A stretch of DNA of 64,000 nt, from contig NZ_JAEEMU010000037.1 in the NCBI RefSeq assembly GCF_016283395.1, positions 1 to 64,000 on the forward strand, in the 5' to 3' direction. Source of the DNA: Ruminococcus sp. (GTDB taxonomy: Bacteria > Bacillota_A > Clostridia > Oscillospirales > Ruminococcaceae). Shown one piece after another: positions 1 to 9,476 of this stretch. Made by a program: the position numbers and the translations under genes. Positions within the stretch are counted from its first letter, which is position 1. Each line of letters starts with the position of its first letter. The notes beneath the pieces are model-generated. The model saw nothing but the letters and a program-made list of their open reading frames with translations. It was not told the DNA's origin and ran no database searches.

Positions 1-90
1 ACATTATTCGCAACAGTAAGCGGTAAGGTTAAGTTTGAGCGTTACGGCCGTGACCGTAAGAAGGTTTCTGTTTACGAGATTGAGCAGTAA
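1..90 (+). CDS. rpmA: 50S ribosomal protein L27, C-terminal end (partial)
   Basis: Only the last 29 codons are inside the window; the frame runs open from base 1 to a TAA at 88-90. The translated end (ATVSGKVKFERYGRDRKKVS...) is the conserved C-terminal tail of ribosomal protein L27, a 50S subunit protein near the peptidyl-transferase centre. The next gene is obg, and the rpmA-obg order is widespread in Firmicutes, which supports the call. The start, and any N-terminal leader of the kind cleaved in Firmicute L27, lie outside the window. Confidence 0.93.
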   Translation, partial: TLFATVSGKVKFERYGRDRKKVSVYEIEQ

Positions 91-108
91 CAGCCATAAC
101 GTGACAAT

Positions 109-136
109 AAATCCCGAGCTTATGCTTGGGATTTTT
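109..136 (+). terminator. Intrinsic terminator or read-through hairpin after rpmA
   Basis: An 11-bp stem (AAATCCCGAGC with GCTTGGGATTT, two G-U pairs) closes on a TTAT loop and ends in a T tract. It lies between the rpmA stop and the obg ribosome binding site and probably attenuates read-through from the ribosomal protein operon into obg. Confidence 0.75.
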
Positions 137-142
137 CATTAG

Positions 143-1435
<1,293 letters not shown>

Positions 1436-1436
1436 T

Positions 1437-1853
1437 ATGAGTACAGAAAAATTAACTGAGCGTGAAGCTAATACATATAGTCCGCTGACACTTGCATTTT
1501 TAGGTGACAGCGTTTACGATACACTTGTGAGAGAGTATCTGCTCCGACAGGCGAATATGCCTGTTGCGAAGCTCCATTCGGCAAAGATAAAGCTTGTATG
1601 CGCAGAGTTCCAGTCAAAGGCGTATGACCTTGTGGCTGAGCAGCTCAGTGACCATGAGCTTGCGGTGCTGAAAAGGGGAAGGAATGCCACGGGAAATACC
1701 GTGCCCAAACACGCAGATGCTGCGGAATACCGCAGGGCAACTGCTCTGGAATGTCTTTTCGGATATCTTTACCTCACAGGCGGAAACCAGCGTATAAGGG
1801 AACTTTTTGAACTTATAATAAATTCTGATATCAATGAACAGATAGGAGTGTAA
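1437..1853 (+). CDS. mrnC: Mini-ribonuclease III (23S rRNA maturation)
   Basis: 138-residue Mini-III RNase: an RNase III catalytic domain without the double-stranded RNA-binding domain, which in Bacillus trims the 23S rRNA ends. The signature helix LAFLGDSVYDTLVREYLL near the N terminus carries the acidic catalytic residues, and the second acidic site is in ALECLFGYLYL. The ATG at 1437 is one base after the obg stop and is preferred because family members begin with a short lead-in to the conserved YSPLTLAFLGD; an ATG at 1404 would add 11 residues inside obg. No strong ribosome binding site is visible, so translational coupling to obg is likely. In Bacillus and Clostridium the gene often neighbours cysS; here it neighbours obg and yebC. 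Confidence 0.9.
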   Translation: MSTEKLTEREANTYSPLTLAFLGDSVYDTLVREYLLRQANMPVAKLHSAKIKLVCAEFQSKAYDLVAEQLSDHELAVLKRGRNATGNTVPKHADAAEYRRATALECLFGYLYLTGGNQRIRELFELIINSDINEQIGV

Positions 1854-1858
1854 AAACA

Positions 1859-2593
1859 ATGTCAGGTCATTCAAAATGGAATAACATCAAGCGTAAGAAG
1901 GAAGCGACCGATGCTGCAAAGGGTAAGATCTTTACAAAGATCGGACGTGAGATCACAGTTGTTGTAAAGGAAGGCGGTTCTGATCCTAATAACAATGCAA
2001 AGCTTCGTGATCTTATTGCTAAGGCAAAGGCAAACAACGTGCCTAACGACAATATCGACCGTATCATCAAGAAGGCAGCAGGCGACGGCGACAAGAACAA
2101 CTATGAGAATATCACTTACGAGGGATATGGTCCTAACGGTGTAGCTGTTATCGTTGAGTGTCTTACAGACAACAGAAACAGAACAGCAGGTGAAGTTCGT
2201 CACTATTTCGATAAGTTCGGCGGCAATCTCGGTACTATCGGCTGTGTATCATTTATGTTCACTAACAAGGGTGTAGTTATCCTTGAGAATACAGGACTCG
2301 ATGAGGACAAGGTAATGGAAGATGTATTCGAGTTCGGCGGTGAGGACTTTGATATCAACGATGAGACAGTTGAGATCGAGTGCGCTCCCGAGAGTGTTCA
2401 CGCTCTTCGTGAAGGACTTACAGAAAAGGGCTACAATGTAATTTCTGCTGAGTCTGAGATGATCCCTTCAACTTATACAACTCTTACAGACGAGGATCAC
2501 ATCAAGAAGATGAATCTTCTCCTTGAGCATCTCGAAGAGAACGATGACGTTCAGAACGTTTATCATAACTGGGAAATGCCAGACGAAGAATAA
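1859..2593 (+). CDS. yebC: YebC/PmpR-family protein
   Basis: 244-residue member of the YebC/PmpR family. It opens with the family hallmark MSGHSKWNNIKRKKEATDAA and shows KANNVPNDNIDRIIKKAAG and YEGYGPNGVAVIVECLTDN. Members were annotated as transcriptional regulators (PmpR); more recent work links the family to relief of ribosome stalling, so either role is possible. Five bases separate it from mrnC and a GGAG lies before the ATG, so it is the last gene of the obg-mrnC-yebC unit, which ends at the terminator at 2602-2640. Codon choice is strongly biased to high-expression codons. Confidence 0.95.
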   Translation: MSGHSKWNNIKRKKEATDAAKGKIFTKIGREITVVVKEGGSDPNNNAKLRDLIAKAKANNVPNDNIDRIIKKAAGDGDKNNYENITYEGYGPNGVAVIVECLTDNRNRTAGEVRHYFDKFGGNLGTIGCVSFMFTNKGVVILENTGLDEDKVMEDVFEFGGEDFDINDETVEIECAPESVHALREGLTEKGYNVISAESEMIPSTYTTLTDEDHIKKMNLLLEHLEENDDVQNVYHNWEMPDEE

Positions 2594-2601
2594 TGACATA
2601 C

Positions 2602-2640
2602 AATGGAGAATAGAGAGGATATCTTTATTCTCCATTTTTT
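2602..2640 (+). terminator. Intrinsic terminator after yebC
   Basis: Perfect 11-bp stem AATGGAGAATA / TATTCTCCATT followed by a run of T. It closes the obg-mrnC-yebC unit; its distal arm lies just ahead of the ribosome binding site of the next gene. Confidence 0.85.
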
Positions 2641-2655
2641 ATAAGGAGAAGATAT

Positions 2656-3156
2656 ATGGCTGTAACAATAAACAAGGTGAGCAGCGATACAGAACTGAAA
2701 GAAGTAGCTGTACTGGCTGACAGCATATGGCATGAGTGCTTTGTTGATATAATAAGCACAGGACAGATAGATTATATGGTGGAAAAATTCCAGTCGTATG
2801 AGGCTATGACAAAGCAGATAAGCGAACAGGATTACAGGTATTATGCAGTTCGTGATGAGGGGGAGCTTTGCGGCTACATAGGCATGAAGCCCGAAAAAGA
2901 TGAACGCTTTTTCCTTAGCAAGCTTTACCTCAGAAGTGATAAGCGCGGAAAGGGAATAGCTTCCCAAATGCTTGAAAAGGTATTTGAAGAGGCGAGAGCC
3001 TGTGGAAAAAAACAGGTCTATCTTACAGTAAACAAGCATAACGATCACGCCATAGCTGTGTATAAAAAAACAGGCTTCAAGGTCATAGATGAAGTCGTTA
3101 CCGATATCGGAAACGGTTATGTTATGGACGATTATATCTTTGGATATGATTTTTGA
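2656..3156 (+). CDS. GNAT-family N-acetyltransferase
   Basis: 166-residue single-domain acetyltransferase of the GNAT fold. The acetyl-CoA pyrophosphate-binding motif A is visible as LYLRSDKRGKGIASQMLEKV (pattern R-G-x-G-I/A), followed by the motif B stretch VYLTVNKHNDHAIAVYKKTGF, typical of small-molecule acetyltransferases. The acceptor cannot be read from sequence. The start follows ATAAGGAGAAG. It lies between the yebC terminator and the riboswitch promoter of mntP. No obvious own promoter was found, so it may depend on read-through. Confidence 0.88.
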   Translation: MAVTINKVSSDTELKEVAVLADSIWHECFVDIISTGQIDYMVEKFQSYEAMTKQISEQDYRYYAVRDEGELCGYIGMKPEKDERFFLSKLYLRSDKRGKGIASQMLEKVFEEARACGKKQVYLTVNKHNDHAIAVYKKTGFKVIDEVVTDIGNGYVMDDYIFGYDF

Positions 3157-3182
3157 TGTTTTTATGTGCTAACATTCATATG

Positions 3183-3211
3183 TTGACTTAATGCTCGGTA
3201 TAATGTATAAT
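3183..3211 (+). promoter_or_regulatory. Promoter of the mntP riboswitch transcript
   Basis: -35 TTGACT (3183-3188), 17-bp spacer, -10 TATAAT (3206-3211). A second TATAAT at 3199-3204 is too close to the -35 to be the paired element. Transcription would begin just before the riboswitch aptamer. Confidence 0.85.
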
Positions 3212-3220
3212 AAAGTTCGT

Positions 3221-3342
3221 TATATGAGGGAGTAGTTAACATACGACGTATGCGGCAAGCCGACATACTGACCGAAATCGGTCCGGTTTTGCCTTAAATA
3301 ATGAGACTCATGTACGGCTTTATTGCTGTACCTGAGTATATG
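3221..3342 (+). promoter_or_regulatory. yybP-ykoY manganese riboswitch
   Basis: Leader RNA with conserved features of the yybP-ykoY class: GGGAGTAG (near 3228-3235), the second metal-binding loop CCGACATACTG, and TGAGAC before the closing stem, where ATGAG pairs with CTCAT. The class binds Mn2+ and turns on manganese-export genes; the downstream gene is mntP, a canonical target. A GTACC segment near 3328 could pair with GGGTAC of the terminator stem, a plausible antiterminator. Class from recognised motifs; folding was not computed. Confidence 0.88.
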
Positions 3343-3371
3343 TTCGGGTACGCAGGTATCCGAATTTTTTT
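3343..3371 (+). terminator. Riboswitch expression-platform terminator
   Basis: Nine-pair stem TTCGGGTAC / GTATCCGAA (one G-U) with a GCAG loop and seven T residues, placed between the aptamer and the mntP ribosome binding site. In this ON-type riboswitch Mn2+ binding should prevent it forming. Confidence 0.85.
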
Positions 3372-3387
3372 ATGAGAGGACGTTTCT

Positions 3388-3957
3388 ATGACATTAACTG
3401 AACTTTTATTGATATCCGTCGGACTTGCAATGGACGCATTTGCTGTATCGGTCTGTAAGGGGCTGAGCATGAAAAAAATAGACCTGAAAGGCGGAGTTAT
3501 AACAGCTTTATTTTTTGGTGTATTTCAGGGAGTAATGCCTGCGATCGGTTATTTTCTCGGAAGTCGTTTTGCCAATGTGATAAGCTCCTTCAGCCACTGG
3601 GTATCATTCGGACTTCTCGCAATTATCGGCGGCAAAATGGTATTTGAAGCTATAAAAGGTGATGACGAGGACGAAGGCAGCAAGGAGTACAGACTTGATA
3701 TAAAAGAGCTTCTGCTGCTTGCAATTGCTACAAGCATTGATGCTCTTGCTGTAGGAATAGTATTTGCTGCGGAAAAGACCGACTTGTTCTTCTCTGTGAC
3801 AATGATAGGCGTTATAACATTTGCACTTTCACTGGCAGGAGTATTTATCGGACACAAGTTCGGAAGCAGATACGAAAAAGGTGCAGAGATAGCAGGCGGC
3901 TTTATACTTATAGGTATAGGCGTAAAGCTTCTGCTTGAAGGCTTTGGCGTTATATAA
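3388..3957 (+). CDS. mntP: Manganese efflux pump MntP
   Basis: 189-residue polytopic membrane protein of the MntP (YebN, DUF204) family, which exports Mn2+. It has six likely membrane segments in two related halves; each half carries the family signature: GLAMDAFAVSVCKGLSM near the N terminus and ATSIDALAVGIVFA at about residues 112-125, whose conserved Asp lies in the transport path. A charged loop (DDEDEGSKEYR) separates the halves. The start follows GAGAGGA. Control by the Mn2+ riboswitch at 3221-3371 independently supports the substrate. It is transcribed alone and converges on the minus-strand dockerin gene across the palindromic element at 3960-4078. Confidence 0.95.
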   Translation: MTLTELLLISVGLAMDAFAVSVCKGLSMKKIDLKGGVITALFFGVFQGVMPAIGYFLGSRFANVISSFSHWVSFGLLAIIGGKMVFEAIKGDDEDEGSKEYRLDIKELLLLAIATSIDALAVGIVFAAEKTDLFFSVTMIGVITFALSLAGVFIGHKFGSRYEKGAEIAGGFILIGIGVKLLLEGFGVI

Positions 3958-3959
3958 AG

Positions 3960-4078
3960 AAAAGGACTGCAAGGAGAGCCTCCCTCTGGCGAAATCGTTG
4001 CAAAAAATTACCGAGCCCATACTTTCAGGCTCGGTAATATTTTTTCGCTAAGGGAAGCTAACTTAAAGCAGTCCTTTT
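3960..4078. repeat. 119-bp nested palindromic element (MITE-like or extended terminator)
   Basis: The ends are an exact 11-bp inverted repeat (AAAAGGACTGC at 3960-3970, GCAGTCCTTTT at 4068-4078). Moving inward, further arms pair: AGCCTCCCT with AGGGAAGCT (one mismatch), TGGCGAAA with TTTCGCTA (one G-U), then a perfect central stem at 4007-4038. The whole stretch can fold as one long interrupted hairpin. It fills the gap between the convergent genes mntP and the dockerin gene. No clear target-site duplication was seen. Confidence 0.6.
4007..4045. terminator. Bidirectional terminator between mntP and the dockerin gene
   Basis: Perfect 11-bp stem ATTACCGAGCC / GGCTCGGTAAT with a 10-nt loop, T-rich on the plus side (4040-4045) and A-rich before it (T-rich on minus), so it can serve both convergent genes. 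It forms the core of the larger palindrome. Confidence 0.85.
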
Positions 4079-4083
4079 TATCA

Positions 4084-6201
<2,118 letters not shown>

Positions 6202-6255
6202 ATTGCCCTCCCAACTGATGCAGAAGCATCATTATGTATCCGATATCGACGGATA

Positions 6256-6432
6256 CTACCTGAATGAATTGGTTTTCGGATCATAGACATAACCGATTCG
6301 GCTCAATTTTGAACGGATATCCTCCTCGGGTGTGCAGAGACTCTTGCAGAGTTCCTCAAATGTCGGGTACTCGTCACGAAGAAGAGTATTGATATAACTA
6401 AGTAAGATCACGGGGTCGTTAGGTAAACTCAT
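6256..6432 (-). CDS. DUF4250 domain-containing small protein
   Basis: 58-residue frame beginning MSLPNDPVILLSYINTLLRD and ending at TAG. The MSLPNDPxxLLSYINTxLRDEYPS-type opening and the late YVYDPKxNxF are characteristic of DUF4250, a short cytoplasmic protein of unknown function common in Clostridia. GGAG lies seven bases before the ATG, and a consensus promoter with a structured leader of about 105 nt lies upstream, which argues strongly for a real gene despite its size. The InlB-dockerin gene follows about 55 bp downstream on the same strand and may share the transcript. Function not known; an aspartate/leucine-rich helical protein, with no metal-binding or membrane segment seen. Confidence 0.85.
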   Translation of the reverse strand: MSLPNDPVILLSYINTLLRDEYPTFEELCKSLCTPEEDIRSKLSRIGYVYDPKTNSFR

Positions 6433-6544
6433 AAATGCTCCTTTGCCGTAATGGCGGTGATATCGTTTGGAATGCAGTGCAGGACATTCCTTGAACTGTG
6501 CGGAAACAGCGTTGTTCCGCTGATTATGTATATGCTATAAAAAT
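6433..6544 (-). other. Structured 5' leader of the DUF4250 gene
   Basis: Read on the minus strand, the leader contains three short hairpins: GCGGAA/TTCCGC, GGAATG/CATTCC and GCC-ATTAC-GGC, the last directly before the AGGAG ribosome binding site. No known riboswitch class was recognised. The last hairpin (CCGCCATT...GGCA) resembles one before the MATE gene near 13826-13846. Confidence 0.5.
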
Positions 6545-6573
6545 AATATACAATAATAAAGTCGGTTTGTCAA
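6545..6573 (-). promoter_or_regulatory. Promoter of DUF4250/dockerin transcript
   Basis: Minus strand: -35 TTGACA (6568-6573), 17-bp spacer, -10 TATATT (6545-6550). The distance to the DUF4250 start gives a leader of about 105 nt. Confidence 0.8.
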
Positions 6574-6932
6574 TAAATATTCTAAAAAGTAAAGCGTGAA
6601 TTTTACGTAAATATGTTTTATGAAATAATGTAAATTCGACTGCATATAATAGCGCAAAAATTGCACAGGCCATAACGGCAAAAGGGCAAAAATCACGTTT
6701 TGACAACAATAAATAATTAGAAAAGTATTAAACAAATTAAAAAATAATCAAAAACTTGACGAAGCGTAAGTTATTACCGCTGCATTACTATGCCTATGCG
6801 TATGGTCAGAGCGTTGACAGTTGTAAATGTTTGCAAAGTCTAAACACAGATGATTATGCAGTATTGTGCAAAATGTACAGTAAAAAAGAATTGAATTAGG
6901 CTAAAATGGAGATAGAAATTTGTCTTTATATA
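6574..6932. other. AT-rich intergenic stretch between divergent units
   Basis: About 360 bp without a credible gene between the DUF4250 promoter and the hydrogenase promoter. It is very AT-rich with scattered TTGAC-like hexamers (for example near 6703, 6757 and 6813) that lack a properly spaced -10. No terminator, RNA gene or repeat was identified; upstream regulatory sites for the hydrogenase operon are possible but unsupported. Confidence 0.5.
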
Positions 6933-6941
6933 TGATATAAT
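6933..6941 (+). promoter_or_regulatory. Extended -10 promoter of the hydrogenase operon
   Basis: TGATATAAT (TG one base before TATAAT at 6936-6941). The region 17 bp upstream (TAGAAA) is a poor -35, so this appears to be an extended -10 promoter. Transcription should begin near 6948, giving a leader of about 85 nt before hydC. Confidence 0.7.
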
Positions 6942-6950
6942 ATTAAGGAT

Positions 6951-6978
6951 ATGTGAGATGTGGTATGTCATCTCATAT
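6951..6978 (+). promoter_or_regulatory. 5'-end hairpin of the hydrogenase transcript
   Basis: Ten-pair stem ATGTGAGATG / CATCTCATAT (one G-U) with an 8-nt loop right at the predicted transcript start. No U tract follows, so it is more likely a 5'-stabilising structure than a terminator. Confidence 0.5.
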
Positions 6979-6986
6979 TATTTATG

Positions 6987-7001
6987 TGTGACATTGTTAC
7001 A
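6987..7001 (+). promoter_or_regulatory. 15-bp near-palindrome in the hydrogenase leader
   Basis: TGTGACATTGTTACA is palindromic at 12 of 15 positions (TGTRACAWTGTYACA). It lies between the promoter and hydC, a reasonable place for a redox-responsive repressor. It does not match the clostridial Rex consensus well, so the regulator is unassigned. Confidence 0.3.
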
Positions 7002-7034
7002 TTTTTCACAGCTAAATTTAAGGAGGTCCATTTA

Positions 7035-7529
7035 ATGAATTCAGCTAAATCAACTGTTCCCTTTAAGGGTACTCCCGAGCAGGAGGCTGAGCTCCTCAAG
7101 GTCATCGAAGAAAAGAAGAACGATAAGGGTTCTCTTATGCCGATCCTTCAGAAGGCTCAGGAGATTTACGGCTACCTTCCGATCGAGGTTCAGGCAATTA
7201 TTTCCGACAATACAGGTATCCCTCTCGAGAAGATATACGGTGTTGTTACCTTCTACGCTCAGTTCTCTCTTTATCCAAAGGGCGAATACACAATTTCAGT
7301 CTGTCTTGGTACAGCTTGCTATGTAAAGGGTTCCGGAGATATTTACAATAAGCTCCAGGAAAAGCTTGGAATAGGCGGAGGCGAATGTACTCCCGATGGT
7401 AAGTTCTCACTTGACGCTTGCCGCTGCATCGGTGCTTGCGGACTTGCACCAGTACTTACTGTCAACGAGGACGTTTACGGAAGACTCACTGTTGATGACG
7501 TTGACAAGATCATCGAAAAATACGCTTAA
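7035..7529 (+). CDS. hydC: Electron-bifurcating [FeFe]-hydrogenase subunit HydC (NuoE-like)
   Basis: 164-residue thioredoxin-fold [2Fe-2S] protein of the NuoE/24-kDa family, the small subunit of the HydABC hydrogenase. The cluster ligands appear as C-x4-C (VCLGTACYVKGS) and C-x3-C (LDACRCIGACGLAP). The N-terminal helices include GSLMPILQKAQEIYGYLP. The ATG at 7035 follows a perfect AAGGAGGT; an upstream in-frame codon at 6960 lacks one and lies in the leader hairpin. It is first of three genes (hydC, hydB, hydA) with short gaps, transcribed from the promoter near 6936. With NuoF-like and hydrogenase genes downstream, it belongs to the NADH- and ferredoxin-coupled enzyme rather than to complex I, no other subunits of which are nearby. 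Confidence 0.93.
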   Translation: MNSAKSTVPFKGTPEQEAELLKVIEEKKNDKGSLMPILQKAQEIYGYLPIEVQAIISDNTGIPLEKIYGVVTFYAQFSLYPKGEYTISVCLGTACYVKGSGDIYNKLQEKLGIGGGECTPDGKFSLDACRCIGACGLAPVLTVNEDVYGRLTVDDVDKIIEKYA

Positions 7530-7560
7530 TTCCAAACATTACCATTTAGGAGGTTAACTT

Positions 7561-9462
7561 ATGAAAACTCTTGAAGAACTCAAGGTTGTCAGAGACAGCA
7601 TGAAGGGCGAGGTTGCTCTCAGAACTAAGGATGGCAATGCTTCTTCAAAATATGAAAGACACGTTCTTGTCTGCGGCGGTACAGGCTGTACATCTTCAGG
7701 CTCACCAAAGATCATTGAAGAGCTCGAAAAGGAGTTCGCAGCAAAAGGACTTACAGATAAAGTACAGATCGTTAAGACAGGCTGCTTCGGTCTTTGTGAG
7801 CGCGGTCCTATTATGATCGTATATCCCGAGGGTTCATTCTACTCACGCGTTAAGGTAGAAGAGATCCCACGTATCGTTGATGAGCACCTCATCGGCGGCA
7901 ACCCTGTTAAGGAATTCCTATATGAGGAAACAGTTTCTGGCGACGAGATCAAGTCACTTGACGATACATCATTCTACAAAAAGCAGCAACGTGTAGCTCT
8001 CAGAAACTGCGGTGTTATCAATCCTGAGAATATCAACGAATACATAGGTCGTGACGGTTATGAGGCTCTCGGTAAGGTCCTCACAAGCATGACTCCTGAG
8101 GACGTTATACAGACTATCCTCGATTCAGGTCTCCGTGGACGTGGAGGCGGCGGATTCCCAACAGGTATGAAGTGGAAGCTCGCAAGAAACATCGTTCCTA
8201 ACGCTGATCAGAAGTACGTTTGCTGTAACGCTGACGAGGGCGACCCGGGTGCATTCATGGACCGTTCAGTTCTCGAAGGTGACCCACACGTTGTACTCGA
8301 AGCTATGACTATCGCTGGTTATGCTATCGGTGCTTCACAGGGTTACATCTACGTTCGTGCAGAGTATCCTATCGCTGTTGAGAGACTTAACATTGCTATC
8401 AAGCAGGCTCGTGAAGCAGGTATGCTCGGTAAGAACATCTTCGGTACAGATTTCTGCTTCGACATCGACCTCCGTCTCGGCGCAGGTGCGTTCGTTTGCG
8501 GTGAGGAAACTGCTCTTATGACTTCTATCGAAGGTAACCGCGGTGAGCCTCGTCCAAGACCTCCTTTCCCTGCAGAAAAAGGTCTTTTCCAGAAGCCTAC
8601 TATCCTCAACAATGTTGAGACATATGCTAATATCCCACAGATCATCCTCAATGGTGCACAGTGGTTCGCATCAATGGGTACTGAGAAGTCAAAGGGTACT
8701 AAGGTATTCGCTCTCGGCGGTAAGATCAAGAACACAGGTCTCGTTGAAGTTCCTATGGGAACAACTCTCCGTGAAGTTATCGAAGAGATCGGCGGCGGTA
8801 TCCCGAACGGCAAGAAGTTCAAGGCTGCTCAGACAGGTGGTCCTTCAGGCGGATGTATCGATCCTTCAAACTTCGATATCCCGATCGACTATGATAACCT
8901 CATCGGTATCGGTTCAATGATGGGTTCAGGCGGACTTATCGTTATGGACGAAGATAACTGTATGGTTGATATTGCTAAGTTCTTCCTCGAATTCACTGTT
9001 GACGAGTCATGCGGTAAGTGTACACCATGCCGTATCGGTACAAAGAGAATGTGGGAGATCCTTGACAAGATCACAAAGGGTAAGGGAACTCTCGAGGACC
9101 TCGACAAGCTCGAAGAACTTGCTTACCACATCAAGGCTAACTCACTCTGCGGACTTGGACAGACAGCTCCTAACCCTGTTCTCTCTACACTCAGATGCTT
9201 CCGTGACGAGTATATCGCTCACGTTGTTGATAAGAAGTGTCCTGCAGGCGTATGTAAGGACCTCCTCAGCTTCGAGATTGAAAAGGATAAGTGTATCGGC
9301 TGCGGTATGTGTGCTAAGCAGTGTCCTGCTTCCGCTATCACAAGAACAGATTACATCGCTCCAGGCAAGAAGCTTGCTGCAATGGAGATCGACAAGACTA
9401 AGTGCGTGAAGTGCGGTGCTTGTATCGCTACATGTAAGTTCAAGGCAATCATCAAGAAGTAA
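7561..9462 (+). CDS. hydB: Electron-bifurcating [FeFe]-hydrogenase subunit HydB (NuoF-like)
   Basis: 633 residues; the flavin-bearing subunit where NADH and ferredoxin electrons are combined. Domains in order: N-terminal thioredoxin-like [2Fe-2S] domain (CGGTGCTSSGS, then TGCFGLCERGP, about 37-90); NuoF core with the glycine-rich NADH/FMN motif GLRGRGGGGFPTG near 190 and CNADEGDPGAFMDRS near 222; an SLBB-like segment (TGGPSGGC); the [4Fe-4S] site ESCGKCTPCRIGTKRMWEIL near 482 with its distal Cys in SLCGLGQTAPNP; and a C-terminal two-cluster ferredoxin domain (CIGCGMCAKQCP near 577, CVKCGACIATC near 615). The extra N- and C-terminal cluster domains are what distinguish HydB from respiratory NuoF. 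AGGAGG precedes the ATG. Codon bias indicates very high expression. Confidence 0.95.
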   Translation: MKTLEELKVVRDSMKGEVALRTKDGNASSKYERHVLVCGGTGCTSSGSPKIIEELEKEFAAKGLTDKVQIVKTGCFGLCERGPIMIVYPEGSFYSRVKVEEIPRIVDEHLIGGNPVKEFLYEETVSGDEIKSLDDTSFYKKQQRVALRNCGVINPENINEYIGRDGYEALGKVLTSMTPEDVIQTILDSGLRGRGGGGFPTGMKWKLARNIVPNADQKYVCCNADEGDPGAFMDRSVLEGDPHVVLEAMTIAGYAIGASQGYIYVRAEYPIAVERLNIAIKQAREAGMLGKNIFGTDFCFDIDLRLGAGAFVCGEETALMTSIEGNRGEPRPRPPFPAEKGLFQKPTILNNVETYANIPQIILNGAQWFASMGTEKSKGTKVFALGGKIKNTGLVEVPMGTTLREVIEEIGGGIPNGKKFKAAQTGGPSGGCIDPSNFDIPIDYDNLIGIGSMMGSGGLIVMDEDNCMVDIAKFFLEFTVDESCGKCTPCRIGTKRMWEILDKITKGKGTLEDLDKLEELAYHIKANSLCGLGQTAPNPVLSTLRCFRDEYIAHVVDKKCPAGVCKDLLSFEIEKDKCIGCGMCAKQCPASAITRTDYIAPGKKLAAMEIDKTKCVKCGACIATCKFKAIIKK

Positions 9463-9476
9463 GCGGAGGATTAGTA

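Noticed and set aside
6987..7001. Rex operator in the hydrogenase leader
   Set aside because: The half-sites and spacing do not match TTGTTAANNNNTTAACAA; kept only as an unassigned near-palindrome.
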